From NCBI RefSeq assembly GCF_006337085.1, contig NZ_CP040882.1, positions 2,728,001-2,792,000 of the forward strand: DNA of 64,000 bases, read 5' to 3'. This document shows positions 32,740 through 40,112 of this stretch, piece after piece; positions within the stretch are counted from its first letter, which is position 1; every line of letters starts with the position of its first letter. Both the position numbers and the translations under genes were made by a program. Source of the DNA: Sutterella faecalis (lineage in GTDB: Bacteria > Pseudomonadota > Gammaproteobacteria > Burkholderiales > Burkholderiaceae_F). The notes beneath the pieces were generated by a model. It had not been told where the DNA came from. It searched no databases and saw nothing but the letters and a program-made list of their open reading frames with translations.

Positions 32740-33888
32740 ATGAGCATTGCTACTCTCATCCGCAACGCGGATCTTTACGCTCCTGAACATGTCGGTCATC
32801 GCGACATTCTTGTTGCCGGGGGAAAAATCATCGCCCTCGCTGATCGCCTTGAGCCAAACATTCCCGGCATGGAAACGATTGACGCTGCCGGGCGTGCCGT
32901 GACGCCGGGCCTGATCGACCAGCACATTCACGTCACCGGTGGCGGCGGCGAAGGCGGCTGGGCGAGCCGCTGCCCGGAACTCAACTTCTCCTCCCTCGTG
33001 AAGGGCGGCGTCACGAGCTTCCTCGGCGTTTCGGGCACCGACAGCATGTCGCGCTCGATCGAAAATCTCCTCGCAAAGGTGCGCGGCCTCACGGTTGAAG
33101 GGGCTTCGGGCTGGATGTGGACGAGCAACTACGCCTATCCCGCGACGACGATTACGGGAAGCGCGAAGATGGACATCTTCACGATTCCGGAGTGCCTCGG
33201 CGTCAAGATAGCGCTCGGCGACCACCGCGCGTCCTTCCCGACGCCCGACGAGGTGCTGAAGCTTCTCGCGGAAATCCGCGTGGCCGGCATGCTGACCGGA
33301 AAGACCGGGTTCCTCCACATTCACTGCGGCGACTGGGGCGACGACATCTTCGATCCGATCGAATACGCAATCCGTCGCGGCATTCCCGCCAAGCACATGC
33401 GTCCCACCCACGTCGCGCGCCATCCGCATGTCTTTGACCGCGCCTGCGCCTTTGCGCGTGCGGGCGGCTACATCGACATCACGACGGGGGGCGGCTGCTA
33501 TCAGGGAACGGCTGCCGATGCGCTCTTCGCCGCCCTTGAAAAGGATGTGCCCCTCGAGCGGATCACGTTCTCGTCCGACGGCCAGGGCTCGATGCCGCGC
33601 TTCAATGAAGCGGGCGAAATGGTGGGCTTCGGCGTTGGGTCGATCAACTGCGACCTCGAGGCCATTCGTCTTCTCGCCGACAAGCTCGGGCTCGAGAAGG
33701 CCCTGAAGCCCATGACGACCACGATCGCCAGTGCGCTGGGCTTGAAGGGCAAGGGCCGCGTCGAGGTCGGCGCCGACGCCGATCTCCTTATTTTCGGCAA
33801 GGAGCTCTCGCTCGAGGAAGTCTTCATGAAGGGCCGCCAGGTCATGTCGGAGGGCAAGGTCGTCGTCAAGGGCGCCTTCGAGGAATAA
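32740..33888 (+). CDS. iadA: isoaspartyl dipeptidase (beta-aspartyl peptidase)
   Basis: A 382-residue amidohydrolase that splits beta-aspartyl dipeptides arising from damaged proteins. Metal ligands HIH are at residues 62-64 in DQHIHVTGGGGEGG, the classic IadA sequence. Further blocks are GVTSFLGVSGTDS, the SNYAYP loop, FLHIHCGDW, RPTHVARHP and FSSDGQGSMP. Length matches the family (about 390). The ATG at 32740 follows a CGGAGA site; an upstream frame starts at 32707. It is cytoplasmic and monocistronic, ending in a strong terminator. Confidence 0.92.
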   Translation: MSIATLIRNADLYAPEHVGHRDILVAGGKIIALADRLEPNIPGMETIDAAGRAVTPGLIDQHIHVTGGGGEGGWASRCPELNFSSLVKGGVTSFLGVSGTDSMSRSIENLLAKVRGLTVEGASGWMWTSNYAYPATTITGSAKMDIFTIPECLGVKIALGDHRASFPTPDEVLKLLAEIRVAGMLTGKTGFLHIHCGDWGDDIFDPIEYAIRRGIPAKHMRPTHVARHPHVFDRACAFARAGGYIDITTGGGCYQGTAADALFAALEKDVPLERITFSSDGQGSMPRFNEAGEMVGFGVGSINCDLEAIRLLADKLGLEKALKPMTTTIASALGLKGKGRVEVGADADLLIFGKELSLEEVFMKGRQVMSEGKVVVKGAFEE

Positions 33889-33938
33889 GCCTTCAAAAAA
33901 ACTGAAGCGCTGCCGGCTCTAGGGCCGGCGCAATTTTG

Positions 33939-33967
33939 AAAAAGGCCGGGCATGTCCCGGCCTTTTT
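33939..33967 (+). terminator. terminator after iadA
   Basis: AAAAAGGCCGGG pairs perfectly with CCCGGCCTTTTT around a 5-base loop. Confidence 0.85.
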
Positions 33968-34168
33968 GCCGCTGAAAGCTTCCGGCAAGAACTCTTGTAA
34001 AACTTTTGAGTGCACTCTCGGGTTGTTCCTTTAGATGATTGTCCCTAAGTAAAATCACCGTTACTAAATGTAAATGTTGTTGTAAACCCTGAGGCGCGTC
34101 CAGCAGAATTCGCGGACCTTTCGGGAGAGGCCTCTTCCGGATCCAAAACCATCAAAGGAAAACTATCA

Positions 34169-34336
34169 ATGGAGTTTCTGCAGCTCTTGATGCTTTTCAT
34201 CGCCGTTATGCTGATCTGGTTCAGACCGGCCAATGAAAAGCTTGCCTGGTGCCTCACCATCGTCGCGTGGTTCTCCGTCGTCTTCATGTACGTCGGCCAC
34301 GTTTCCACCGCCATCCTCGGCAGCATGAACCTTTAA
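34169..34336 (+). CDS. dba: Dba-like small membrane protein, partner of DsbI
   Basis: A 55-residue protein not easily found by length-based gene finders. It has two hydrophobic segments (LQLLMLFIAVMLIWF and LTIVAWFSVVFMYVG) and little else. It begins right after AAAGGAAAACTATCA and ends 14 bases before the dsbI start. In Campylobacter jejuni and relatives a small Dba protein is encoded just upstream of DsbI and is needed for its function; the arrangement and size here are the same. The protein probably sits in the inner membrane beside DsbI. Confidence 0.7.
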   Translation: MEFLQLLMLFIAVMLIWFRPANEKLAWCLTIVAWFSVVFMYVGHVSTAILGSMNL

Positions 34337-34350
34337 TCGGAGAAAACAGA

Positions 34351-35886
34351 ATGACGGACTATTCGGCTCCGATTACGGATAAGGACATCGCCAAGGCCAA
34401 GACCTGGTACGACATCGTCTGCTGGGGCGGCCTGCTCATCGTTCTTCTGCCCGTTGGCATCGCCAACCTGATTCTCGGCTACCTCATGGGCGATTCGCCC
34501 TGCACGCTCTGCTGGGGGCAGCGCGAACAGATGGCCTTCATCGGCGTCGTGGCGCTCTTCATGGTGCGCTACGGCTTCAAGCCCAAGTATCTCGCCACGA
34601 TGCTCGTCATGGCGGCCATGGGCCTCTACTCGTCCTTCCGCCACCTCGGCAACCACGCCGCCCGCGACGTGGGCCAGGGCTTCGGCCTCGACATCTTCGG
34701 CATCCACACCCAGATGTGGGCTGAGATCGTCTTCTGGTGCGTCGTGATGCTCTTCGGCCTCGCCTGCTTCCTCGCACCGCGCTTTGATGCGCTCATCGCG
34801 GAGCTGCGCGGCAAGTCCTGGCGTCCGATGACGGGCTTCATGAAGATTGCCTTCGGCATCGTGGGCTTCATCATCGCTTCGAACGCCTTCCAGGCTGCCT
34901 GGACGACGGGTCTTCCGCCCAACTGGGGTCAGGGCGATCCATGGCGCTTCTCCTGGAATCCCAAGTACATCTACTGGTCCGACGCGAGCTGGCACGGCAT
35001 GTGGGACGGCATAAACTTCCTCGGCCGCCGCGACGTGAAGGATCCGGACTTCGCCTACGCGCCCAATGCGGCGAAGCTCGGCATCAAGTTCGAGCACGAC
35101 GCGAAGAATGCGCCTCTTGAACTCACGGGCGAACTCAAGGTCTCGGGCGAAAAGGCCGTTCCCGGCATCACCGCCAAGCTCAATACCGTCGCCTTCATCC
35201 GCGGCGAATACGTGGTTGCCTCGAAGTACGACTTCTGGTTCCTCAATGCCAACCTCTCGACCAAGTTCCATGCCGCCATGGACCCCTGGTTCTCGGCGAA
35301 CGTTCTGGATCTCGTCGGCGTGACGCCCCTCAACGACGACGCCTACGTCCTCATGGGCTCGAACAAGTCGATTCTGCGCATTCGTCAGAACCCGCAGGCC
35401 GACGACGTGAAGGGCTGGGCCAACTTTACGGCCGGCCGCGACCACGTCGAGGCTGTCGGCGGCTTCGGGCGCGCCCGCATCGGTACGGAACGCGCGAAGA
35501 TGTTCTACGTTCACTCGAGCGCGACGGACGGCCGCTACATCTACACGGCCACGGTTCCCGACAACAAGAGCAAGAAGACCTTCGTGATTTCGAAGGCGCT
35601 CCAGTCCGACTGGGTGCTCTCGGGCGAATTCACGCCTGCTGCGCCGATGCTGAAGAAGGACCGCTCGCTCGGCGAACTCTACGTGACGGGCATGGTCTGG
35701 GAAGACGGCAAGCTCTACGCGGTTTCGAAGAACTGGAACGTTCTCATCACGATCGACGTGGCAAAGGAAGCGGTTGAGTCCGTGCTGGGGCTCCCCGCAG
35801 ACCTCACCGACATCCGCGGCCTCGTGAAGAAGGGCGACGCCTTTGAAGTGCTCGATGCGAACCGCATCATCACGCTCACGAAGTAA
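34351..35886 (+). CDS. dsbI: DsbI-type disulfide-generating membrane protein with beta-propeller-like domain
   Basis: A 511-residue inner-membrane protein. The N-terminal 190 residues hold about five membrane helices with the redox pair CTLC at residues 51-54 in GDSPCTLCWGQREQM, the DsbB/DsbI signature. The large C-terminal part (about 220-511) is a periplasmic beta-rich domain with repeated strand pairs (DAYVLMGSNKSILRI, MFYVHSSATDGRYIYTATV, LYVTGMVWEDGKLYAVSKNW, a beta-propeller pattern). Such fusion is known for DsbI of Campylobacterota. It should oxidise a periplasmic DsbA-like partner and pass electrons to quinones. The start at 34351 is preferred; an upstream frame overlaps dba. Confidence 0.88.
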   Translation: MTDYSAPITDKDIAKAKTWYDIVCWGGLLIVLLPVGIANLILGYLMGDSPCTLCWGQREQMAFIGVVALFMVRYGFKPKYLATMLVMAAMGLYSSFRHLGNHAARDVGQGFGLDIFGIHTQMWAEIVFWCVVMLFGLACFLAPRFDALIAELRGKSWRPMTGFMKIAFGIVGFIIASNAFQAAWTTGLPPNWGQGDPWRFSWNPKYIYWSDASWHGMWDGINFLGRRDVKDPDFAYAPNAAKLGIKFEHDAKNAPLELTGELKVSGEKAVPGITAKLNTVAFIRGEYVVASKYDFWFLNANLSTKFHAAMDPWFSANVLDLVGVTPLNDDAYVLMGSNKSILRIRQNPQADDVKGWANFTAGRDHVEAVGGFGRARIGTERAKMFYVHSSATDGRYIYTATVPDNKSKKTFVISKALQSDWVLSGEFTPAAPMLKKDRSLGELYVTGMVWEDGKLYAVSKNWNVLITIDVAKEAVESVLGLPADLTDIRGLVKKGDAFEVLDANRIITLTK

Positions 35887-35937
35887 GTCCGAGGCCTTCA
35901 GCCCGCCGCGGGCGGCGCAGAAGGCTTTCAGCTGACG

Positions 35938-35981
35938 AAAAGGACCCGGGACGCGCTTTCTCGCGCATTCCGGGTCTTTTG
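35938..35981 (+). terminator. terminator after dsbI
   Basis: ACCCGG pairs with CCGGGT, with an inner ACGCGC/GCGCG stem, and is followed by a T-run. Confidence 0.75.
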
Positions 35982-36036
35982 TTAATGGGCCGGGCTCCTT
36001 CATAATTTGAGGCATCACTCCGAAGGATCCGCGCCC

Positions 36037-37329
36037 ATGCAGAAGTCGTTATTCATTGAAGCCATCCGCAGCCACCGCCTTTTCGACACCCTGCGCTCCC
36101 TCATGAGCTTTGCGGTGGCGCGCATGCGGGAAGCCCATCTGCAGGAGGTCGCCTCCTCAATGACGCTCACGACGCTTCTGTCGCTCGTGCCGCTCCTCGC
36201 GGTTTCGCTTGCGATCTTCGCGGCATTCCCGAGCTTCGCGGATACCCGAAAAGCGCTCGAGGACGCGATTTTCAACAGCTTCCTGCCGCTGCAGTACAGC
36301 GAAGTGATCATGAAGTACCTGAAGCTCTTCAGCGATCATGCTTCAGGGCTCGGCGCTTTCGGTCTGGCGGGCTTGTCACTCACGGCGCTCCTCATGATCG
36401 ATAAGTTCTTCGTGACGGTGAACCGGATCTTCAATGTGCGCCGCATGCGCCCCTGGACGCAGCGCGCGATGATCTACTGGGCGCTTCTCACGCTCGGTCC
36501 CGTCGGCATTGCGCTTTCCATCACGCTCACGACTCAGGCGATCCGCATTGCGGCGGGCTCAACCGACGTGAGTCTCCCCGGCTGGGTTTTCGCCTTCTTT
36601 CAGATCTTCCTTCAGACATTCGCCTATGCGGTGCTCTTCAAGCTCGTCCCAAACTGCAAGGTGCCTTTTGCGCATGCGCTGATCGGCGGGCTTTTCGTTG
36701 CCGTCACGGGACAGATCGTGAAGGAAGGGTTTGAGATCTACATCACGGCCGGCACGCTCTCCTCGATCTACGGGGCCTTCGTGGCATTCCCCGTTTTTCT
36801 TCTCTGGCTCTACATTGCCTGGATTCTTGTTTTCGCGGGCGCGGCGGTGACGGCCGCCATCCCGCAGCTCACCTCCGGGCGCTTCGCCGACACCTACATG
36901 CTCGGGAACGACTTCCTGACGGGGGTCGCGCTTCTGAAGGAACTCACGCTCGCGCGCGAGGCCGGCCGCCCCATTGTCGCCGAAGAGGACCTTGCAAGGG
37001 CTGTCGACAGCTACCCCCAGGCGATTGAGCGCATTCTCATCCGGCTTTCCGAATACGACTACTGCGCGCCCATTCTCGAAAATGAACGACGGCATCTGAC
37101 GGCCTGGGCGCTGCTCTGCGACCCGAAGGAAAAAACGCTTCGCGACGCGGTATACGCGCTCCTCGTGGATCCGAGAAACGGTCTCCTGCAGCCCGCGCGC
37201 GGGGACGGCAAAAAGCCTGCGGGGCCGCTCGCAGAGTGGTTCTCTACGTTTGAGGACGACTCATTCATTGAGGAGACGCTCTCCGAACTCACCCGGAGCG
37301 GCGCGATGAAGGAACTTCCGAAGGCTTGA
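36037..37329 (+). CDS. YihY/BrkB-family inner-membrane protein
   Basis: A 430-residue protein with about six membrane helices. The N-terminal block ASSMTLTTLLSLVPLLAVSLAIFAAFP is the YihY/UPF0761 signature, and later blocks LYGAFVAFPVFLLWLYIAWILVFAGA-like and PNCKVPFAHALIGGLFVAV agree with the family. The soluble C-terminal tail (about 290-430) is typical of longer members with a winged-helix-like domain. The older name RNase BN is a misannotation of this family. Function is unsettled (possible flippase or virulence factor BrkB). The ATG at 36037 has a GAAGGA site. Confidence 0.88.
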   Translation: MQKSLFIEAIRSHRLFDTLRSLMSFAVARMREAHLQEVASSMTLTTLLSLVPLLAVSLAIFAAFPSFADTRKALEDAIFNSFLPLQYSEVIMKYLKLFSDHASGLGAFGLAGLSLTALLMIDKFFVTVNRIFNVRRMRPWTQRAMIYWALLTLGPVGIALSITLTTQAIRIAAGSTDVSLPGWVFAFFQIFLQTFAYAVLFKLVPNCKVPFAHALIGGLFVAVTGQIVKEGFEIYITAGTLSSIYGAFVAFPVFLLWLYIAWILVFAGAAVTAAIPQLTSGRFADTYMLGNDFLTGVALLKELTLAREAGRPIVAEEDLARAVDSYPQAIERILIRLSEYDYCAPILENERRHLTAWALLCDPKEKTLRDAVYALLVDPRNGLLQPARGDGKKPAGPLAEWFSTFEDDSFIEETLSELTRSGAMKELPKA

Positions 37330-37443
37330 GCTTCGCTTAAGGATTGACGGCTAAAGTTCCTTTTTATAACGGGTTGGAGCGCATGAGCGTTTTAGACGGC
37401 TCATGGCCCCGTCAAATGCGCGAATTTTCTTTGGAGACCCCTG

Positions 37444-38205
37444 ATGATCAAGTCGCTTTTCCTTCGGACAGCCCTCGGCGCCGTGATGGGTGCCGGGCTT
37501 ATGACCCTCGGCGCCGCGCCGGCTTCGGCAAGCGTTGCCGACGGCGTCGCTCAGATCCAGAGCGAAAAGTACGCTGAAGCGATGCGCACCTTTAAGAAAG
37601 AGGCGGCGAAGGACAACGGCGACGCGATGTACTACATCGGCGACATGCTCCGCAGCGGACTCGGTCAGAAGGCGGCGCCGCTGGAAGCCACCATCTGGTG
37701 GGAAAAGGGCGCCTACCTTGGGAACGAAAAGTGCCAGATTGCGCTCTCTCACGCCTATCGAAACGGCATCGGCGTCAAGATGGATCCTCGCCAGGCTCTG
37801 ATCTGGGACCGCGAAGCCGCGAAGAACGGTTCTGTCATTGCGTACAAGAATCTCGGCGACTATTTCGCTACCGGAAACGGTGTGGAAATTGACGAGAAGG
37901 AAGCGGCCAAGTGGTACTACCTTTCCTCAAAGGGCGGCTTCCCGGCGGGCTACGTTGCATTGGCCAACCTCCTGAAGGACGGCGCCGGCGTTGAAAAGAA
38001 TCCGATTGCCGCCTACGTGCTTTATGAGGCTGCGTCGAAGCCCGTGAAGAATTTCGAGGCGGAAAGAAATGCCGCAGCCGATGCCCGCATCCTCGGACAC
38101 AAGCTTTCGGCAGCGGACCTTGAACGCGCGAAGAAGCTCTCCGTCGAGGATGTGCTCGATAGCCTTGAGACCCTCAAGAAGCTGAGCGAAGAGCACGCCA
38201 AATAA
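37444..38205 (+). CDS. exported Sel1-repeat protein
   Basis: A 253-residue protein with a Sec signal peptide (residues 1-29, ending APASAS) and about four Sel1-like (TPR-type) repeats: GDAMYYIGDMLRSGLG, KCQIALSHAYRNGIGV, VIAYKNLGDYFATGNGV and AGYVALANLLKDGAGV. Each repeat has the A...LG..Y..G.GV pattern. Sel1 proteins serve as scaffolds for protein interaction in the periplasm. The partner is unknown. It is followed by two terminator hairpins. Confidence 0.85.
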   Translation: MIKSLFLRTALGAVMGAGLMTLGAAPASASVADGVAQIQSEKYAEAMRTFKKEAAKDNGDAMYYIGDMLRSGLGQKAAPLEATIWWEKGAYLGNEKCQIALSHAYRNGIGVKMDPRQALIWDREAAKNGSVIAYKNLGDYFATGNGVEIDEKEAAKWYYLSSKGGFPAGYVALANLLKDGAGVEKNPIAAYVLYEAASKPVKNFEAERNAAADARILGHKLSAADLERAKKLSVEDVLDSLETLKKLSEEHAK

Positions 38206-38218
38206 CTGAGCGGGCGCT

Positions 38219-38301
38219 GAAGCGCTTTCGCTTTTTTCCTGCGAAAAGCGCTTCACTCAAAAGGCAAACGGACGGTGCATGAACATCGTCCGTTTCTTTT
38301 T
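38219..38301 (+). terminator. two tandem terminators after the Sel1 gene
   Basis: The first stem pairs GAAGCGCTTTCGC with GCGAAAAGCGCTTC around a T-run; the second pairs AAACGGACG with CGTCCGTTT and is followed by CTTTTTT. Confidence 0.75.
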
Positions 38302-38330
38302 TCCGGGCTCCCGGAAATTTCTGGATATAG

Positions 38331-38367
38331 AAAAACGCCTGAAGACGGAAGCGTCTCAGGCGTTTTT
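38331..38367. terminator. bidirectional terminator, serves the foldase gene
   Basis: AAAAACGCCTGA pairs with TCAGGCGTTTTT with inner GACG/CGTC pairing; A- and T-runs are on both sides. Confidence 0.85.
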
Positions 38368-38396
38368 CGCGAGGATCCCTGAGGAAGAACGTCCGA

Positions 38397-39179
38397 TTAC
38401 TGAACGTTGGCCTTCTTGATGAGGTCCTGGAAGTGCATCTGCACCTTCTGGTTGGCGAGCGCATTGCGGATCACCGGCTTCTGGCTCTCGTAGGAGGGAT
38501 AGAGCTCGGCCTTGCGCTTCGCTTCAAGCTTCACGACATGGAAGCCGAACTGCGTGCGGATCGGGGACTGGGCGATTTCGCCGGGCTTGAGCGCAGTGAA
38601 GGAAGCGCCGAAAGCCGGAACGAAGGAGCGCGGAACAACCCAGCCGAGAAGACCGCCCTGGCCCTTGTTGCCGGTGTCTTCAGAAAATTCCTGAGCGAGC
38701 TTGCCGAAGTCGGCGCCCTTATTGAGGCGCGAAATCAGGTTCTTCGCCTGGTCCTCGGTCTTCACGAGAATGTGGCGGACCTGATATTCCGTGTCGCCGT
38801 AGGCGGCCTTGTCCTGATCGTAGGCCTTCTTGAGGTCGGCTTCAGAGACCGGGTTCTTCTGGGCCCAGTCCTGAGCAAGACCCTGGATGAGAATCTGATC
38901 GCGGGAATTTTCAATGGCGCGCTTCACGTCGGCCTTGTTGGCGATCTTCGCCTTATTGGCTTCCTGAAGGAGAACCGTCTGCTGGATGAGAAGGTTCTTG
39001 ACCTGACGCTCAAGACCTTCGCCCGCGGGCTGACCGGACTGAACAGCACGGTCGTAAATGGCCTTCTGCTCCGCGACGGTGACGGTCTCGCCGTTCACCT
39101 TGAATGCCTTGAGTTCCGCGTTGGCGGCTCCGGCGATGAGAAGAGCGGCAGCGCCGAGAGCAATGACTTTCTTATCCAT
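38397..39179 (-). CDS. periplasmic peptidyl-prolyl isomerase, PpiC/parvulin foldase
   Basis: A 260-residue secreted parvulin. Residues 1-21 form a signal peptide (MDKKVIALGAAALLIAGAANA). A helical N-terminal chaperone part precedes the PpiC domain, which has the marks YQVRHILVKTEDQAKNLI, FGKLAQEFSEDTGNKGQGGLLGWV, and PIRTQFGFHVVKLE. It should aid outer-membrane or secreted protein folding, as SurA/PrsA/Cbf2 do. The ATG at 39179 is preferred; the longer frame to 39308 would overlap yciB. It lies downstream of yciB on the same strand, 92 bases away. Confidence 0.9.
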   Translation of the reverse strand: MDKKVIALGAAALLIAGAANAELKAFKVNGETVTVAEQKAIYDRAVQSGQPAGEGLERQVKNLLIQQTVLLQEANKAKIANKADVKRAIENSRDQILIQGLAQDWAQKNPVSEADLKKAYDQDKAAYGDTEYQVRHILVKTEDQAKNLISRLNKGADFGKLAQEFSEDTGNKGQGGLLGWVVPRSFVPAFGASFTALKPGEIAQSPIRTQFGFHVVKLEAKRKAELYPSYESQKPVIRNALANQKVQMHFQDLIKKANVQ

Positions 39180-39271
39180 AGCTTTTGAATTTGAGTACTT
39201 GAAGGGACTCTGCTGTGCAGGGTGCGCCGGAAGGGCGCTCGCGCCAGAGGAGTAGCCGGGGAAATGTTCGG

Positions 39272-39877
39272 TCAATTCTGCCGTTCGGATGCTTGTCTTG
39301 TCATCCACACTGCAGCGGCAATTGTAAAAATCAATGTCAATCCGATCAGGCCGAAGAGCTTGAAGTCAACCCAGATTTCCGTCGGGAAGGAGTAGGCGAC
39401 GATGAGGTTGAGGATGCCGACCACGATGAAGAAGCCGATCCACATCCACTGGAGCTTCCCCCAGGCGGCATCGGGCATGTCGATGGCGTTCCTCATGAGC
39501 GTGCGGATGAAGTTGCGGCCCGTGAAGCTGCCGAAAAGGAGAATGCCGCTGAAGATCCAGTAAAGAATCGTGGGCTTCCACTTGATGAACATTTCATTCT
39601 TGAGCCAGAGCGTCAGCCCGCCGAAGACGACGATGACGGCGAGGCTGATCCAGAGCATGGGTTCGATTTTGCGGCGCTTCACCTTCAGCCAGCCGATCTG
39701 CAGGAAGGTCGCCACGATGGCGGTGACGGTGGCGAGAAAAACCGGGGCGGTGGTTGCCGTAACGCCGTCTCCGATCAGGCTTCCCGCAAGGTCGATGGCT
39801 TCAGCAGGGAAGTGCTCCGCCCCTTTAAAGGCGGCAAAGAAGAGGATGACGGGAAAGATGTCGAAAAGAAATTTCAT
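39272..39877 (-). CDS. yciB: septation protein A (inner membrane protein YciB)
   Basis: A 201-residue polytopic membrane protein with five predicted helices, matching YciB/IspZ. The family blocks are MKFLFDIFPVILFFAAFK at the start, TVTAIVATFLQIGWLKVKRRKIEPM, FIKWKPTILYWIFSGIL, and MRNAIDMPDAAWGKLQWMW. The protein is linked with cell-envelope growth and division. It is followed by the foldase gene, an order also seen in many Burkholderiales (yciB, sometimes BolA, then PpiC-type SurA-like gene). Confidence 0.93.
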   Translation of the reverse strand: MKFLFDIFPVILFFAAFKGAEHFPAEAIDLAGSLIGDGVTATTAPVFLATVTAIVATFLQIGWLKVKRRKIEPMLWISLAVIVVFGGLTLWLKNEMFIKWKPTILYWIFSGILLFGSFTGRNFIRTLMRNAIDMPDAAWGKLQWMWIGFFIVVGILNLIVAYSFPTEIWVDFKLFGLIGLTLIFTIAAAVWMTRQASERQN

Positions 39878-40112
39878 GCTTGAGGCCCATGCGCCTTCGG
39901 GAGCTTTGAGCGCATGGAGTGATTCTTTAATAGATCAAGGCCGCTAAGAATAGCCCAAAGTGCTTTTGCCTGAGCGCGTCGCCGGGTACCCGGAATTGCA
40001 TCACGATGTCGCTTGCGGCAAAGCGCATTGGTAACATCTCGGAACCGAAATGGCTGGAGCAGAATTATCTCCTCCGCTAAGGTTTGCGCATCTATCTGAA
40101 TAAGGTTCGAAG

